Source of the DNA: Sphingomonas panacis
Lineage (GTDB): Bacteria > Pseudomonadota > Alphaproteobacteria > Sphingomonadales > Sphingomonadaceae
DNA: 64,000 nt
Direction: 5' to 3'
Assembly: GCF_001717955.1 (NCBI RefSeq)
Contig: NZ_CP014168.1
Location: forward strand, 434,001 to 498,000
In this document: positions 8,876 to 19,231 of the stretch, one piece after another
Layout: every line of letters starts with the position of its first letter
Numbering within the stretch: the first letter of the stretch is position 1
Made by a program: the position numbers and the translations under genes
Notes under the pieces: generated by a model
What the model saw: the letters and a program-made list of their open reading frames with translations, nothing else
Told to the model about the DNA's origin: nothing
The model's database searches: none

Positions 8876-10383
8876 CCACCGCCGCCGATAAGCCCAAGGG
8901 CTGGATGACCCGCGACATCGCCGCATCGGTCGTCGTCTTTCTCGTCGCGATGCCGCTCTGCATGGGCATCGCGATCGCGTCGGGCGTGCCGCCTGAAAAG
9001 GGCCTCGTCACGGGCATCATCGGCGGCCTCGTCGTCGGTCTGTTCGCCGGATCGCCGCTCCAGGTGAGCGGCCCGGCGGCGGGCCTCGCCGTCATCGTGT
9101 TCGAACTGGTGCGCGATCACGGCCTGTCCGCGCTCGGCCCGATCCTCGTGCTGGCCGGGCTGTTCCAGCTCACCGCCGGCATCTTCAGGCTCGGCGGCTG
9201 GTTCCGCGCGATTTCGCCGGCGGTGGTCCATGGCATGCTCGCCGGCATCGGCGCGCTGATCGTGGTCGGGCAGTTCCACACCCTGTTCGACGCCAAGCCG
9301 CTGTCGAGCGGCCTCGCCAACCTCGCTGCCGTCCCCGGCCGCGTGATGGGTCTCGATCCGAGCAACATCGCCGGCACCGAGATCGCGCTCGGCATCGGCC
9401 TGCTCACCATCGCGCTGATGATCGGCTGGGAGAAACTCCGCCCGACCTCGATGAAGCTCGTTCCCGGCGCGCTGATCGGCGTGGTCGGCGCGACGCTCGT
9501 CGCATGGCTCGCCAGCCTCAACGTGGTGCGCGTGAGCGTCCCCGAATCGATCGCGGCGGCGGTCGCGGTGCCCGACGCCGGCTTCCTCGCCCCGCTGACC
9601 AACCCGGCGCTCCTGCTCAGCGCGGTCGCCATCGCCTTCATCGCCAGCGCCGAGACGTTGCTGTCGGCGGCGGCGGTCGATCGCATGCACGACGGCGTCC
9701 GCACCGACTATAACAAGGAGCTTCGTGCTCAGGGCATCGGCAACCTGCTGTGCGGCGCCGCCGGCGCTCTGCCGATGACCGGCGTGATCGTGCGCAGCTC
9801 GGCCAACGTTCAGGCCGGCGCGACCACGCGGCTGTCGACCGTGTTGCACGGCGTCTGGATTCTCGGTTTCGTCGCGCTGCTGCCGTGGCTGCTGCGCGAG
9901 ATCCCGATGGCCGCGCTCGGCGGCGTGCTGGTGGTGACGGGCGCACGGCTCATCAGCCTCAAGCATGTGACGCATCTGTTCGCGCACTACGGCGTGCTGC
10001 CCGCGCTGATCTGGGCGGCGACCTTCGTGCTGGTGGTGACGACCGATCTGCTGACCGGCGTGCTCGCTGGCCTGGCGCTCTCGCTGATCGAACTCGCGCC
10101 GCATGTCCGTCGCTTGAACCTGAAGGTCGATACCAACCACAGCGCCGAACGCAGCCACGTCCGGCTCGACGGCGCGGCGACCTTCCTCAGCGTGCCGAAG
10201 CTCAACAAGACGCTCGACGCACTGCCCGAAGGCAAGCCGCTGACGCTCGAACTCCACGGCGTGCCGGCGATCGATCATAGCTGCGCCGAACTGCTGCGCG
10301 AGTGGCTCGGCCGCCAGCGCAAGCGTGGCTACGAGGTCGAACTGCTCGGCTCCTCGGCGCACCTGCACCGGCTCGCCGCGTAG
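8872..10383 (+). CDS. SulP-family anion (probably bicarbonate) transporter with STAS domain
   Basis: Inner-membrane transporter of 503 residues. Residues about 15-400 contain the many hydrophobic helices of the SulP core, including GIAIASGVPPEKGLVTGIIG, QVSGPAAGLAV, and AETLLSAAAVDRM near FNKE-like NKELRAQGIGN. A C-terminal STAS domain covers about 415-503. SulP proteins move sulfate, bicarbonate or dicarboxylates; the overlap with the carbonic anhydrase gene makes bicarbonate the most likely substrate, as in other CA-SulP pairs. A long terminator hairpin follows at 10414. Confidence 0.9.
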   Translation: MTTAADKPKGWMTRDIAASVVVFLVAMPLCMGIAIASGVPPEKGLVTGIIGGLVVGLFAGSPLQVSGPAAGLAVIVFELVRDHGLSALGPILVLAGLFQLTAGIFRLGGWFRAISPAVVHGMLAGIGALIVVGQFHTLFDAKPLSSGLANLAAVPGRVMGLDPSNIAGTEIALGIGLLTIALMIGWEKLRPTSMKLVPGALIGVVGATLVAWLASLNVVRVSVPESIAAAVAVPDAGFLAPLTNPALLLSAVAIAFIASAETLLSAAAVDRMHDGVRTDYNKELRAQGIGNLLCGAAGALPMTGVIVRSSANVQAGATTRLSTVLHGVWILGFVALLPWLLREIPMAALGGVLVVTGARLISLKHVTHLFAHYGVLPALIWAATFVLVVTTDLLTGVLAGLALSLIELAPHVRRLNLKVDTNHSAERSHVRLDGAATFLSVPKLNKTLDALPEGKPLTLELHGVPAIDHSCAELLREWLGRQRKRGYEVELLGSSAHLHRLAA

Positions 10384-10413
10384 GCGACACTCCGAACACA
10401 ACTTCGGAAGCAC

Positions 10414-10451
10414 TCTGGGGGAGGTGGTCCATGCGGGCCGCCTCCCCCAGA
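10414..10451 (+). terminator. Terminator after the CA-SulP operon
   Basis: TCTGGGGGAGG at 10414-10424 pairs perfectly with CCTCCCCCAGA at 10441-10451, and the inner bases extend the stem to a four-base ATGC loop. TTTT follows a few bases later. Confidence 0.75.
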
Positions 10452-10603
10452 CACGTTTTGTCACGAACCGGCAACGCTTGAGCCAAGCTGGCCTGCCACA
10501 TTTAAGCCTCCCGCAGTGGATGCCGCCCCGGTCAACGAACCGAGAGGCGCGCACCGCGCGGGCGCAGGCGGGGACGTTCACCGACAAAGGGGAAGGTCTT
10601 CCA

Positions 10604-11431
10604 ATGAAATACGCAATCGCGCTCGTCGGCTCGCTACTCACGGTAGCTTTGGGCGCGGCCACCCCTGCCCTCGCGCAGGAAGAAGCGCCGCCCAAGCCGA
10701 TCACCGTCTCGGGCAGTGTCGCCTTGGTCAGCGACTATCGCTTCCGCGGCGTCTCGCAGACCGACAAGCAGATGGCCATCCAGGGCGGCCTCACCGCCAC
10801 GCATGAGAGCGGCTTTTACGCGGCGCTGTGGGGATCGAACCTCGCCGGCTGGGGCCAGTTCGGCGGCGCCAACATGGAACTCGACGTGGTCGGCGGCTAC
10901 AAGCACAGCTTCGGCGGCACCACCGTCGATGTCGGCCTCACCTGGTACATGTATCCGGGCGGCAGCGACAAGACCGACTTCGCCGAACCTTACGTCAAGC
11001 TCAGCCACACGCTCGGGCCGGTCTCGCTGCTCGCCGGCGTCGCCTATGCGCCCGAACAGCAGGCGCTCGGCAATTGGAGCAACACCCCCGAAAGCCGGAT
11101 CGGCGACAAGGAAGACAATCTCTACGTCTGGGGCGATGCCGCCGCCGGCGTGCCCGGCACCGCGCTCACCGTGAAGGGCCATGTCGGCTATTCGAGCGGC
11201 AACCCCGGCCTCGGCCCCAACGGCACCAGCGTCACGCCGACCGGCAGCTATGTCGATTACCTCGTCGGCGCGGACTATGTGCTGTCGCCGGTCACGCTCG
11301 GCATCGCCTTCGTCGGCACCGACATCAAGTGGCGCGATTCGCTGTACCTCCAGCCGAACTTCTCCAGCACCAAGGACGGCAAGTCGATCGCCTCGGGCAA
11401 GGTGCTGTTCTCGGTCAGCGCGGCGTTCTGA
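10604..11431 (+). CDS. TorF-family putative porin
   Basis: Outer-membrane beta-barrel protein of 275 residues. A signal peptide (MKYAIALVGSLLTVALGAA, cleavage after ALAQ) precedes the pattern SGSVALVSDYRFRGVSQTDKQ, which is characteristic of TorF/conserved Gcw_chp porins. Alternating polar and aromatic strands run to a C-terminal Phe (FSVSAAF), as outer-membrane barrels require for BAM recognition. The ATG at 10604 has GGGGAAGG upstream. It is separated from the SulP gene by a terminator, so it is probably transcribed on its own. The solute is unknown. Confidence 0.85.
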   Translation: MKYAIALVGSLLTVALGAATPALAQEEAPPKPITVSGSVALVSDYRFRGVSQTDKQMAIQGGLTATHESGFYAALWGSNLAGWGQFGGANMELDVVGGYKHSFGGTTVDVGLTWYMYPGGSDKTDFAEPYVKLSHTLGPVSLLAGVAYAPEQQALGNWSNTPESRIGDKEDNLYVWGDAAAGVPGTALTVKGHVGYSSGNPGLGPNGTSVTPTGSYVDYLVGADYVLSPVTLGIAFVGTDIKWRDSLYLQPNFSSTKDGKSIASGKVLFSVSAAF

Positions 11432-11445
11432 TCGGTACGCTACAA

Positions 11446-11474
11446 CCCTCCCTCTCCCATCGGGAGAGGGAGGG
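11446..11474. terminator. Bidirectional terminator between convergent genes
   Basis: A 13-bp perfect stem: CCCTCCCTCTCCC at 11446-11458 pairs with GGGAGAGGGAGGG at 11462-11474 around a three-base loop. It sits between the convergent porin and phytochrome genes. Confidence 0.7.
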
Positions 11475-11477
11475 CGC

Positions 11478-14054
11478 TTAGTCGCCCACGCCCCGATGGC
11501 TGCCGATCAGCGCGTCGAGCGCGCGCGCGACATTCTCCAGCGTATACGGCTTCTGCACGACGGTCCGCCCGCGATGGTCCGCCGGCAGTTGCGCCTGCTC
11601 GCCATAGCCGGTCGCGAACACGAACGGCACGCCGAGCGTCATCAGCCGGTCGGCGATCGCGAAGCTGTTGCGGTCGCCGAGGTTGATGTCGAGCATCGCC
11701 ACGCCCGGCATATGCTGCTCGATCGCGTCGAGCGCGCCCTCGACCGTCGCCACCGTCGTCACGGTCTCGGCCCCCAGCCGAGTCGCGATATCCTCGGCGT
11801 CGAGCGCGATGATGAGGCTGTCCTCGACCAGCAACACGTCGAGCCCGGCCAACACCTTGTGCGGCAGCGGCTGCGGGTGGCCGGGCGACGGGCGCGGATA
11901 GCGGATCGCCAGCCCCGCGACGCTCTTCGCCTGCGAGACATGCCGCGCCGGGATGCGGAAAAACGCCTCCACCCCATCGGATTCGTACACGACCTTCGCC
12001 GCCCCGCCGAGGTCATAGGGCACCGACCGGTCGATGATCGTCGTGCCGAAGCCCTTGCGCGTCGGCGCCTGCACCGGCGGCCCGCCGCTTTCCCGCCAGG
12101 TCAGCACGAGATCGTTGTCGTCGTTGCGACGCCAGTCGATCCGCACCCGTCCTTCGGGCACCGACAGGCTGCCGTATTTGGTCGAGTTGGTGACGAGTTC
12201 GTGGATCACCAAAGCCATCGTCGAATAGGCTTGCGGATTGAGCAGCACCGGCGCCCCTTCCGAAATCACGCGCTCATACTCGTCGACGAAGGCGGCGGCT
12301 TCGGCATCGATCAGCGCCTGGATCGGCGCCGGCCCCCAATGGTCGTCGGTGATCTGGTTGTGCGCGCGCGCGAGCGCGTGGATTCGCCCGTCGACCATCT
12401 TGACGTAATCCTTGACCGCATCGTCGGACGGCTGCGACTGCCGGATCAACCCCCGGATCACGCCGAGGATATTGCGAACGCGGTGGTTGAGTTCGGCGAT
12501 CAGCAATTCCTGCCGAGCGCCCGCCTGCTGCCGCTCGGCCGAGGCTTCGTCGGCGAGCCGCAACACCACCTCGATCAGCGTCGCCCGCAGCGTCTCCGCG
12601 ACGCGGATTTCCGAAGCGGTGAAGGGCTGCGAACGCCCCTCGACATGCTCCTTCCACTCCTCGAAGCTCCGCCGGGGGGTGAGCCGCGGGCCGTTGGGGC
12701 CGTATTCGACCGGCTTGTGCGGGTCGCCCGCCCACCGCACCGAGCGCACCAGTTCCGAGCGGAACAGCACGACGTAATCGCGCGGCGAACGCGAGATCGG
12801 GATCGCCAGCAGCCCCGCCGCATCGAACGCGAAGCTTTCCGCGCCCGGCACCAGCCCGGCGATATGGTCGGTCGCATAGACCTTGCCCGCCGCGGTGCCG
12901 TTGAGCGCACGGATGATCCGGCGGAAATCGTCGAGCGGCGGCGTCGTCCCCGAAAACGCATGGTTGCCCGCGATCCACACGCCGACACCGTCTGCGGGAA
13001 TCGCATGCGTCAGGATATCGCCGAGCCAGTCGGGGTCTTTGAGCAACGTCTCGTCCGACGCGACCGCGCCGAGCAACTGATCGGAGATATCGCGCGCGCG
13101 CCGTTCGTATTCGACCGTCGCCTGCCGCTCCCGGCTCTCCAGCCGCATCGCGAACATCTGCGCGAACAATTCGCTCACCGATCGCCGCTCGAACGAGGGG
13201 CATAGCGGCGCATAATGGTGGCAGGCGAACAGCCCCCACAATGCGCCGTCGACGATGATCGACACCGACATCGACGCCTCGACGCCCATGTTCTTGAGAT
13301 ATTCGATGTGGATCGGCGACACCGATCGCAGCACCGACAGCGACAGGTCGAGCGGCGCACCCGCCGCGTCGCGGGTCGGTACGATCGGCACCGGCGTCGC
13401 GTTCACATCGGCGATGATGCGCAGCAGATTGCGCTTGTAGAGTTCGCGCGCCTGCGCCGGGATGTCGCTCGCCGGATAGCGCAGCCCGAGGAAGCGGCCG
13501 ATGCCGGCGCGCACCGCCTCCGCCACCACTTCGCCCGCGCCGTCGGCCGAGAAGCGGTACACCATCACCCGGTCAAACCCGGTCAACGCGCGGATCTGGC
13601 GCGCGCCTTCGCGGAAGAACGCGGGGAAATCCGCGCATTGGTCGAGCCGCGCGATCATCGAGCGGACCATGCCGGTGGCATCGCCATGTTCGCTCGACGC
13701 CGGCTCGGCCTCGATCACGATCTGCCCGCCCGATAGGTGAATCGCCACGTCGAAGCCGCGCCCGCCGCGCACGATCTCGCAATCGAACATCCGCTCGACC
13801 GCGTCGACGCCGCGCAGCATCGCGGCGCGATTGCGCAGATCGTGGACGACGCGCGCCTCGAAGATCTCGGCCACCGGGCGGCCGATCAGATCGGCGGGCG
13901 CGAAACCGATGAAGTCGGCGGTGTTCGCCGATGTCCGCGCGACGATCCAGTCGGCAGTGAGCGCGAGCAGGAAGCCGATCGGCTGGATCGCACCAAGGAT
14001 ATGGATCGGCTCGCGATCGCAATTGGTCAGATCGACCCGTTCGTTTTCGTCCAC
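11478..14054 (-). CDS. bphP: Bacteriophytochrome: PAS-GAF-PHY-HisKA_2/HWE kinase-receiver hybrid
   Basis: Red/far-red photoreceptor kinase, 858 residues, soluble. Cys12 in TNCDREPIHILGAIQ is the biliverdin-attachment position of BphPs. The GAF domain has YPASDIP, SPIHIEYLKNMGV and the His pair of CHHYAPL; the PHY tongue has PRRSF. The kinase H box AELNHRVRNILGVIRGL (His524) is of the HWE/HisKA_2 type. A C-terminal receiver carries LLVEDS and Asp789 in MLDINLGD, so phosphate may be passed within the protein. The start is GTG at 14054, directly after the heme oxygenase stop. The usual QPHG near the chromophore reads QPIG here. No separate output regulator is nearby. Confidence 0.95.
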   Translation of the reverse strand: MDENERVDLTNCDREPIHILGAIQPIGFLLALTADWIVARTSANTADFIGFAPADLIGRPVAEIFEARVVHDLRNRAAMLRGVDAVERMFDCEIVRGGRGFDVAIHLSGGQIVIEAEPASSEHGDATGMVRSMIARLDQCADFPAFFREGARQIRALTGFDRVMVYRFSADGAGEVVAEAVRAGIGRFLGLRYPASDIPAQARELYKRNLLRIIADVNATPVPIVPTRDAAGAPLDLSLSVLRSVSPIHIEYLKNMGVEASMSVSIIVDGALWGLFACHHYAPLCPSFERRSVSELFAQMFAMRLESRERQATVEYERRARDISDQLLGAVASDETLLKDPDWLGDILTHAIPADGVGVWIAGNHAFSGTTPPLDDFRRIIRALNGTAAGKVYATDHIAGLVPGAESFAFDAAGLLAIPISRSPRDYVVLFRSELVRSVRWAGDPHKPVEYGPNGPRLTPRRSFEEWKEHVEGRSQPFTASEIRVAETLRATLIEVVLRLADEASAERQQAGARQELLIAELNHRVRNILGVIRGLIRQSQPSDDAVKDYVKMVDGRIHALARAHNQITDDHWGPAPIQALIDAEAAAFVDEYERVISEGAPVLLNPQAYSTMALVIHELVTNSTKYGSLSVPEGRVRIDWRRNDDNDLVLTWRESGGPPVQAPTRKGFGTTIIDRSVPYDLGGAAKVVYESDGVEAFFRIPARHVSQAKSVAGLAIRYPRPSPGHPQPLPHKVLAGLDVLLVEDSLIIALDAEDIATRLGAETVTTVATVEGALDAIEQHMPGVAMLDINLGDRNSFAIADRLMTLGVPFVFATGYGEQAQLPADHRGRTVVQKPYTLENVARALDALIGSHRGVGD

Positions 14055-14603
14055 TCAGTCCGCCCTCAGATAGCGTAGCCCGTTGCTTTCGAAGAGCAAG
14101 AACACTCGAGACGCCGATTCGATCGCCGACGATCGTTCGGCGGGCCCAATTACCTTATGTTCCAGGAGGTCTAGCAGATGCCGCCAACTGGCGGATTGAT
14201 CTGGAGTAAGGAAGCTCTTCGGAAACGCCGCCGGTACGCCGCGCGCTAGCATCGCCCCGCCCAGCCGAGACCCTTCCAGCACATATACCCCGCCGAGCAC
14301 CGCCGCATCGTCGTCGAACGCGATGTCTGCGCCGTCATCGGGCACGGCGATGCCGAGCGCCGCCAGATCGGCGCGGAGCCGGTGCGAGCGGCGGCGTGCC
14401 TCCCAATCGGGCACCAGCCGCGCCGCACCGGCGCGCTCAAGCGCCGCTTCGACCGGCAAATACGCCCCCGCCTGCGCTTGCAGGAAGCGGGCATAGTGAT
14501 CGCGGTTGGCCAGGTCGGCGCGCGAAAAGACGGCGTCGACCCGGTCGTGATGCGCCGCTGTCGCGGTGCGCAACGCGCCGCGGGCGGAAAGTGCAGGAGT
14601 CAT
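14055..14603 (-). CDS. bphO: Biliverdin-producing heme oxygenase
   Basis: Enzyme opening heme to biliverdin, CO and iron, 182 residues. The motif LRTATAAHHDRVD contains the proximal heme ligand (probably His19), and YVLEGSRLGGAML is the glycine-rich distal helix. I prefer ATG at 14603 (AGGA seven bases upstream) over the GTG just before it. The stop codon abuts the phytochrome start, so chromophore synthesis and photoreceptor are made from one transcript. The family as a whole is bacterial HO-like rather than HemO for iron uptake; no siderophore genes are nearby. Confidence 0.9.
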   Translation of the reverse strand: MTPALSARGALRTATAAHHDRVDAVFSRADLANRDHYARFLQAQAGAYLPVEAALERAGAARLVPDWEARRRSHRLRADLAALGIAVPDDGADIAFDDDAAVLGGVYVLEGSRLGGAMLARGVPAAFPKSFLTPDQSASWRHLLDLLEHKVIGPAERSSAIESASRVFLLFESNGLRYLRAD

Positions 14604-14741
14604 CACCCGATCCTATGTCCAAAATACGCGCCTAGCAAAGCGCGCTCTACCCAAACGCGGCATGAACGATGAAGCCAGATCGCGTTCAGACGCGTTGTGC
14701 GACGTTGCGAGGCCGTTTCGACCTTCGAAGGAGCACGAGCG

Positions 14742-16322
14742 ATGTTTCGAGCGCGAGCCATGTTCATCACCGTCAGCGCGCTGGCGCTCGCCGCGTGCGG
14801 CCAGCAGGCCGCCCAGAACGAGCAGGCCGCGACCGGCAACACCGCCGTCGCGATCGGCAACGACGCGGCGCTGCCCCCGCTGCCGCAGGTCCAGCCGCTC
14901 GTCGGCGGCCCAGCCGCGCCGGTCCGCACCGCCCCCGCCGCCGCCGCGCTGCCGTTGACACGGCGGATCGCGTACACGCCGGCGCCGCGGGCGGACACCT
15001 ATGCCTGGATCGACCGCGCCGACCGGATCAGCGACACGATCGGCGACGCACCGCCCGACTATGCGTTCGATTATGACGGCGGCGTCCAGCCCTATGGCTG
15101 GGAACTGGCGGGCGGCTATCGCACCTATGCCGAGCCGGTCGATGACGGCTACCGCTATTATTACTACCAGCCCGGCGACGACGCACCGTATCTCGTGCGC
15201 GATCCCTATTACAGTTACGGCTATTCCGACGGACGGGTCGTGACGGTCTATCAGAATGGCCGCGCGCTTGCCGCCGCCCAGGCGCAGCAGCGCGCGGACG
15301 ATGCCGCGCGCTATTATGCCCGCGCGCGCGCCTTGTATGTGGCGGCGGGCCAGCGCGAACGGCGCGGTGTCGTCGCCGCGCAATGGGCCGAACGCCGCGA
15401 GCAGATCGCCCGCCAGCGCGCCGCTTGGGACCGCGCGCGCGAGGACGATGCGCAGTGGCGCGCCTATCGCGCCGGCCACGATGCCGAAGCCGCCGCCGAG
15501 CTCGCCGCCGAACGCGATCGGCGCGCGCAAGCCGCGCAACGCTTCGATCGCTGGCAACAGCAGGGCGGTCGCGATGCGCCACCACAGCTTTACGCGCAGC
15601 AGGCCGCCTTCCGCCAACAGGCGCGCATCGACCAGCAACGCAATGCCGCATTCGCGCGCGACGCGCAGTTCCAGCAGCAACAGCGCGTGCAGCAGCAACA
15701 GGCCATCGTCGTCCAGCAGCAGCGGCAACACGCCGCCGAGCAACACGCCCAGCAACAGCGCTTCGCCGAACAGCAGGCCGCCCGCCAGCGCGACGATCAG
15801 CAGCGCGCACGTCTCGACCAGCGCCGGCAGGCGGAGCAGCAGGCCCAGGTGCAACGTCAGCAAGCCGTCGCAGCCCGCCAGCAGGCGATCCGCCAGCAGC
15901 GCGAGGCCGCCAGCCAACGGGCGCAAGCGGAGCGCCAACAGACCGAACACCAGCGCGACATCACGCGCCAGCAAGCCCAGGCCGCCCGCCACCAGGCGAT
16001 GGCGCAGCAGCGGCAACAGGCACAGGCCGATCGCCGGCAGGCAGTCGAGCAGCGTCGCGACGATCTCCAGCGGCAGCGCCAGCAGGCGCAAGCCGCCCGC
16101 CAGCAGGCCGCCGAGCAGCAACGCGCGCAAGGCGAGCAGCGCGCCGCCCAGGCGCGCGCTGCGCAACAGGCGCAACGTGCGCAAGCCCACGCCGCCGCCC
16201 AGCAACAGGCGCAGGCCGCGCGGCAGCAGGCGCTGGCGCAGCGTGCGCAGGCGCACCCGCCACACCCGCCGCAGCCGCCTCACCCCGCACGCCCCGAAAA
16301 CCCGCGCCACGACCAGCGATAG
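14742..16322 (+). CDS. Gln/Ala/Arg-rich putative lipoprotein with Tyr-rich N region
   Basis: I do not recognise a family. The 526-residue product starts at ATG 14742 (AAGGAG eight bases upstream). A signal peptide ends in the lipobox LALAAC, so Cys is probably lipidated; the following Gly argues for outer-membrane sorting. Residues about 75-200 are rich in Tyr, Asp and Gly (GYRYYYYQPGDD). From about 195 to 510 the chain is low-complexity Gln, Ala and Arg in short imperfect repeats such as RQQAQAARQQA, compatible with a long charged helix or coiled coil. The end is His/Pro-rich. A periplasmic spacer, surface fibre or polyanion binder is possible but unproven. The antisense strand is also open, as a Leu-rich artefact. 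Confidence 0.75.
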   Translation: MFRARAMFITVSALALAACGQQAAQNEQAATGNTAVAIGNDAALPPLPQVQPLVGGPAAPVRTAPAAAALPLTRRIAYTPAPRADTYAWIDRADRISDTIGDAPPDYAFDYDGGVQPYGWELAGGYRTYAEPVDDGYRYYYYQPGDDAPYLVRDPYYSYGYSDGRVVTVYQNGRALAAAQAQQRADDAARYYARARALYVAAGQRERRGVVAAQWAERREQIARQRAAWDRAREDDAQWRAYRAGHDAEAAAELAAERDRRAQAAQRFDRWQQQGGRDAPPQLYAQQAAFRQQARIDQQRNAAFARDAQFQQQQRVQQQQAIVVQQQRQHAAEQHAQQQRFAEQQAARQRDDQQRARLDQRRQAEQQAQVQRQQAVAARQQAIRQQREAASQRAQAERQQTEHQRDITRQQAQAARHQAMAQQRQQAQADRRQAVEQRRDDLQRQRQQAQAARQQAAEQQRAQGEQRAAQARAAQQAQRAQAHAAAQQQAQAARQQALAQRAQAHPPHPPQPPHPARPENPRHDQR

Positions 16323-16408
16323 GCACTTGCCGGCCCGGCGGCACGCGCCCATGTCGGCGCGGCGCCGCCGGACGGTCCCGGAGCGCGCGAAGAAGGGAAA
16401 AGCGATCC

Positions 16409-16912
16409 GTGCCCAGCCTCTATAGCGTGTCCGTGCCGATCTTCGTCCGTGGCCTGAAGAACCTCGATCACCTGCTCGCCAAGGCGATCGATTGCGGCAT
16501 CGACGCGCAGTCTTTGGCCGAGGCGCGGCTGATCGAGGACATGCAGCCGCTCACCCGCCAGGTGCAGATCGCCTGCGACACTGCCAAGTTCGCCGCGATG
16601 CGGGTCGGCAATGCTCCGGCGCTGCCGATGGCCGATGACGAGACCACGCTCGCCGAGTTGCGCGCGCGGATTGCCAAGACGGTCGCCTATCTCGAGAGCG
16701 TCGATCCCGCCGGCTTCGACGGGCGCGAGGATGCCGAGGTGATCCTCAAGCTGCCCAAAACCGAGCTGACCTTCACCGGCGCCAGCTACATCACCGATTT
16801 CGCGCTACCCAACTTCTTCTTCCACGTCACCACCGCCTATGCGCTGCTGCGCATGAAGGGCGTCGGCATCGGCAAGATGGATTATCTGGCGGGCGGCGTC
16901 GGCGTCGCCTGA
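16409..16912 (+). CDS. DUF1993 family protein
   Basis: Cytoplasmic protein of 167 residues starting at GTG 16409 (VPSLYSVSVPIFVRGLKNL) with GAAGGG upstream. The pattern LVRGLKNLDHLLAKA near the start, IEDMQPLTRQVQIACDTAK, and the closing FHVTTAYALLRMKGVGIGK-D segment match DUF1993, a four-helix-bundle family related to DinB-like proteins. No metal-binding triad is obvious. The last 31 bases overlap the 3' end of the convergent TRIC-like gene. Function is unknown. Confidence 0.82.
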   Translation: MPSLYSVSVPIFVRGLKNLDHLLAKAIDCGIDAQSLAEARLIEDMQPLTRQVQIACDTAKFAAMRVGNAPALPMADDETTLAELRARIAKTVAYLESVDPAGFDGREDAEVILKLPKTELTFTGASYITDFALPNFFFHVTTAYALLRMKGVGIGKMDYLAGGVGVA

Positions 16913-17544
16913 TCGTCGCTGCGTCCGTACGCCGGTAGTGCGATCCGCCACCGGATCGCCGCCGCCCGCAGCGCAAAGCCGGCGATCGCCGCGATCGGCG
17001 CCGCCATCGTCGGCGGCACGCCGAGCGCGACCAGCGCGACATGCGATCCCGCCGCCAGCGCCGCCGCCGTCACATACAGTTCGGGCCGCATCAGGATCGA
17101 CGGCTCGCCCGCCAGCACATCGCGGATGATCCCGCCGACGCAGGCGGTTACGACTCCCATCAGCGCCGCCGGGATCGGCGGCACCCCGAACGCGAGCGCC
17201 TTGGCCGCGCCGAACACCGCATAGGCCGCCAGCCCGACCGCATCGAGCCACGCCAGCGTCGCGCCCCGCCACCACCGCACCGGCGTCCACCACACCAGCA
17301 CCGCGACGCCGAGACACACCCCCGCGACCAGCGGATCATGCACCCAGAACACCGGCACGCCGATCAGCAGATCGCGCACCGATCCGCCACCCACACCCGT
17401 TATCAGCGCGAAGAAGGTCGCAGTGACGAGCGTCTGGTTGCGCTGAGTCGCCGCCAGCGCGCCGGTGCTGGCGAACACCGCGATGCCGAACAGATCGAGC
17501 CACGGAAGGATCGATCCGACCTGCCAGGGAAGTGCTGGTTGCAT
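16882..17544 (-). CDS. Trimeric intracellular cation channel (TRIC/UPF0126) family protein
   Basis: Inner-membrane protein of 220 residues from ATG 17544. It shows two similar halves, each with three to four helices and a glycine-rich break: TGVGGGSVRDLLIG in the first and TACVGGIIRDVLAGEPSIL in the second. This GG-x-x-RD signature is diagnostic of the UPF0126/TRIC family (YicG, YadS), which characterised members show to be cation-permeable channels. The 3' end overlaps the DUF1993 gene by 31 bases tail to tail. Its physiological ion is unknown. Confidence 0.88.
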   Translation of the reverse strand: MQPALPWQVGSILPWLDLFGIAVFASTGALAATQRNQTLVTATFFALITGVGGGSVRDLLIGVPVFWVHDPLVAGVCLGVAVLVWWTPVRWWRGATLAWLDAVGLAAYAVFGAAKALAFGVPPIPAALMGVVTACVGGIIRDVLAGEPSILMRPELYVTAAALAAGSHVALVALGVPPTMAAPIAAIAGFALRAAAIRWRIALPAYGRSDDQATPTPPAR

Positions 17545-17586
17545 GGGGTGTGGCTTATACGCGAGCAAGGCACCGCGCCACCACCC

Positions 17587-17660
17587 GTCGCCCCGGCGAA
17601 GGCCGGGGCCGCTATGTTTGGCGCAAACCAGCCGCCAAGAACCGGCCTCCGCCGGGGCAA
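17587..17660. repeat. Inverted GC-rich repeat pair
   Basis: CGCCCCGGCGAAGGCCGGGG at about 17589-17608 is matched in inverted orientation by CCGGCCTCCGCCGGGGC at 17642-17658. The same family recurs at 23502-23591. No gene is seen here. Confidence 0.7.
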
Positions 17661-17757
17661 CCTCGAGATCGGTCAGCGCCGCGGGCAAAGCCCGCGTCGG
17701 CCGGCGCCGAAGCGCCACCGGCCGGGCAAGGCCTTTGGATTCACATTTAAGCCCAGC

Positions 17758-19149
<1,392 letters not shown>

Positions 19150-19165
19150 TGTCTAACGCCTTTTT

Positions 19166-19218
19166 GTGCTCCCGCGAAGGCGGGAGCCCAGACTGGGCTC
19201 CCGCCTTCGCGGGAGCAC
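19166..19218. repeat. Perfect 26-bp inverted repeat between odhB and lpd
   Basis: Positions 19166-19191 are the exact reverse complement of 19193-19218, with a single A between. Each arm also contains a small internal palindrome (CCCGCGAAGGCGGG). In RNA this would be a very stable hairpin inside the operon. Confidence 0.9.
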
Positions 19219-19231
19219 ACGGAATATATAG

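Noticed and set aside
8590..10704. 704-codon minus-strand frame
   Set aside because: It is antisense to the carbonic anhydrase and SulP genes and shows no motifs.
14613..16352. Leu-rich 579-codon frame opposite the Gln-rich lipoprotein
   Set aside because: Gln codons read in reverse give Leu, so it is a composition artefact. It has no ribosome site or coherent membrane pattern, whereas the plus strand has both a ribosome site and a lipobox.
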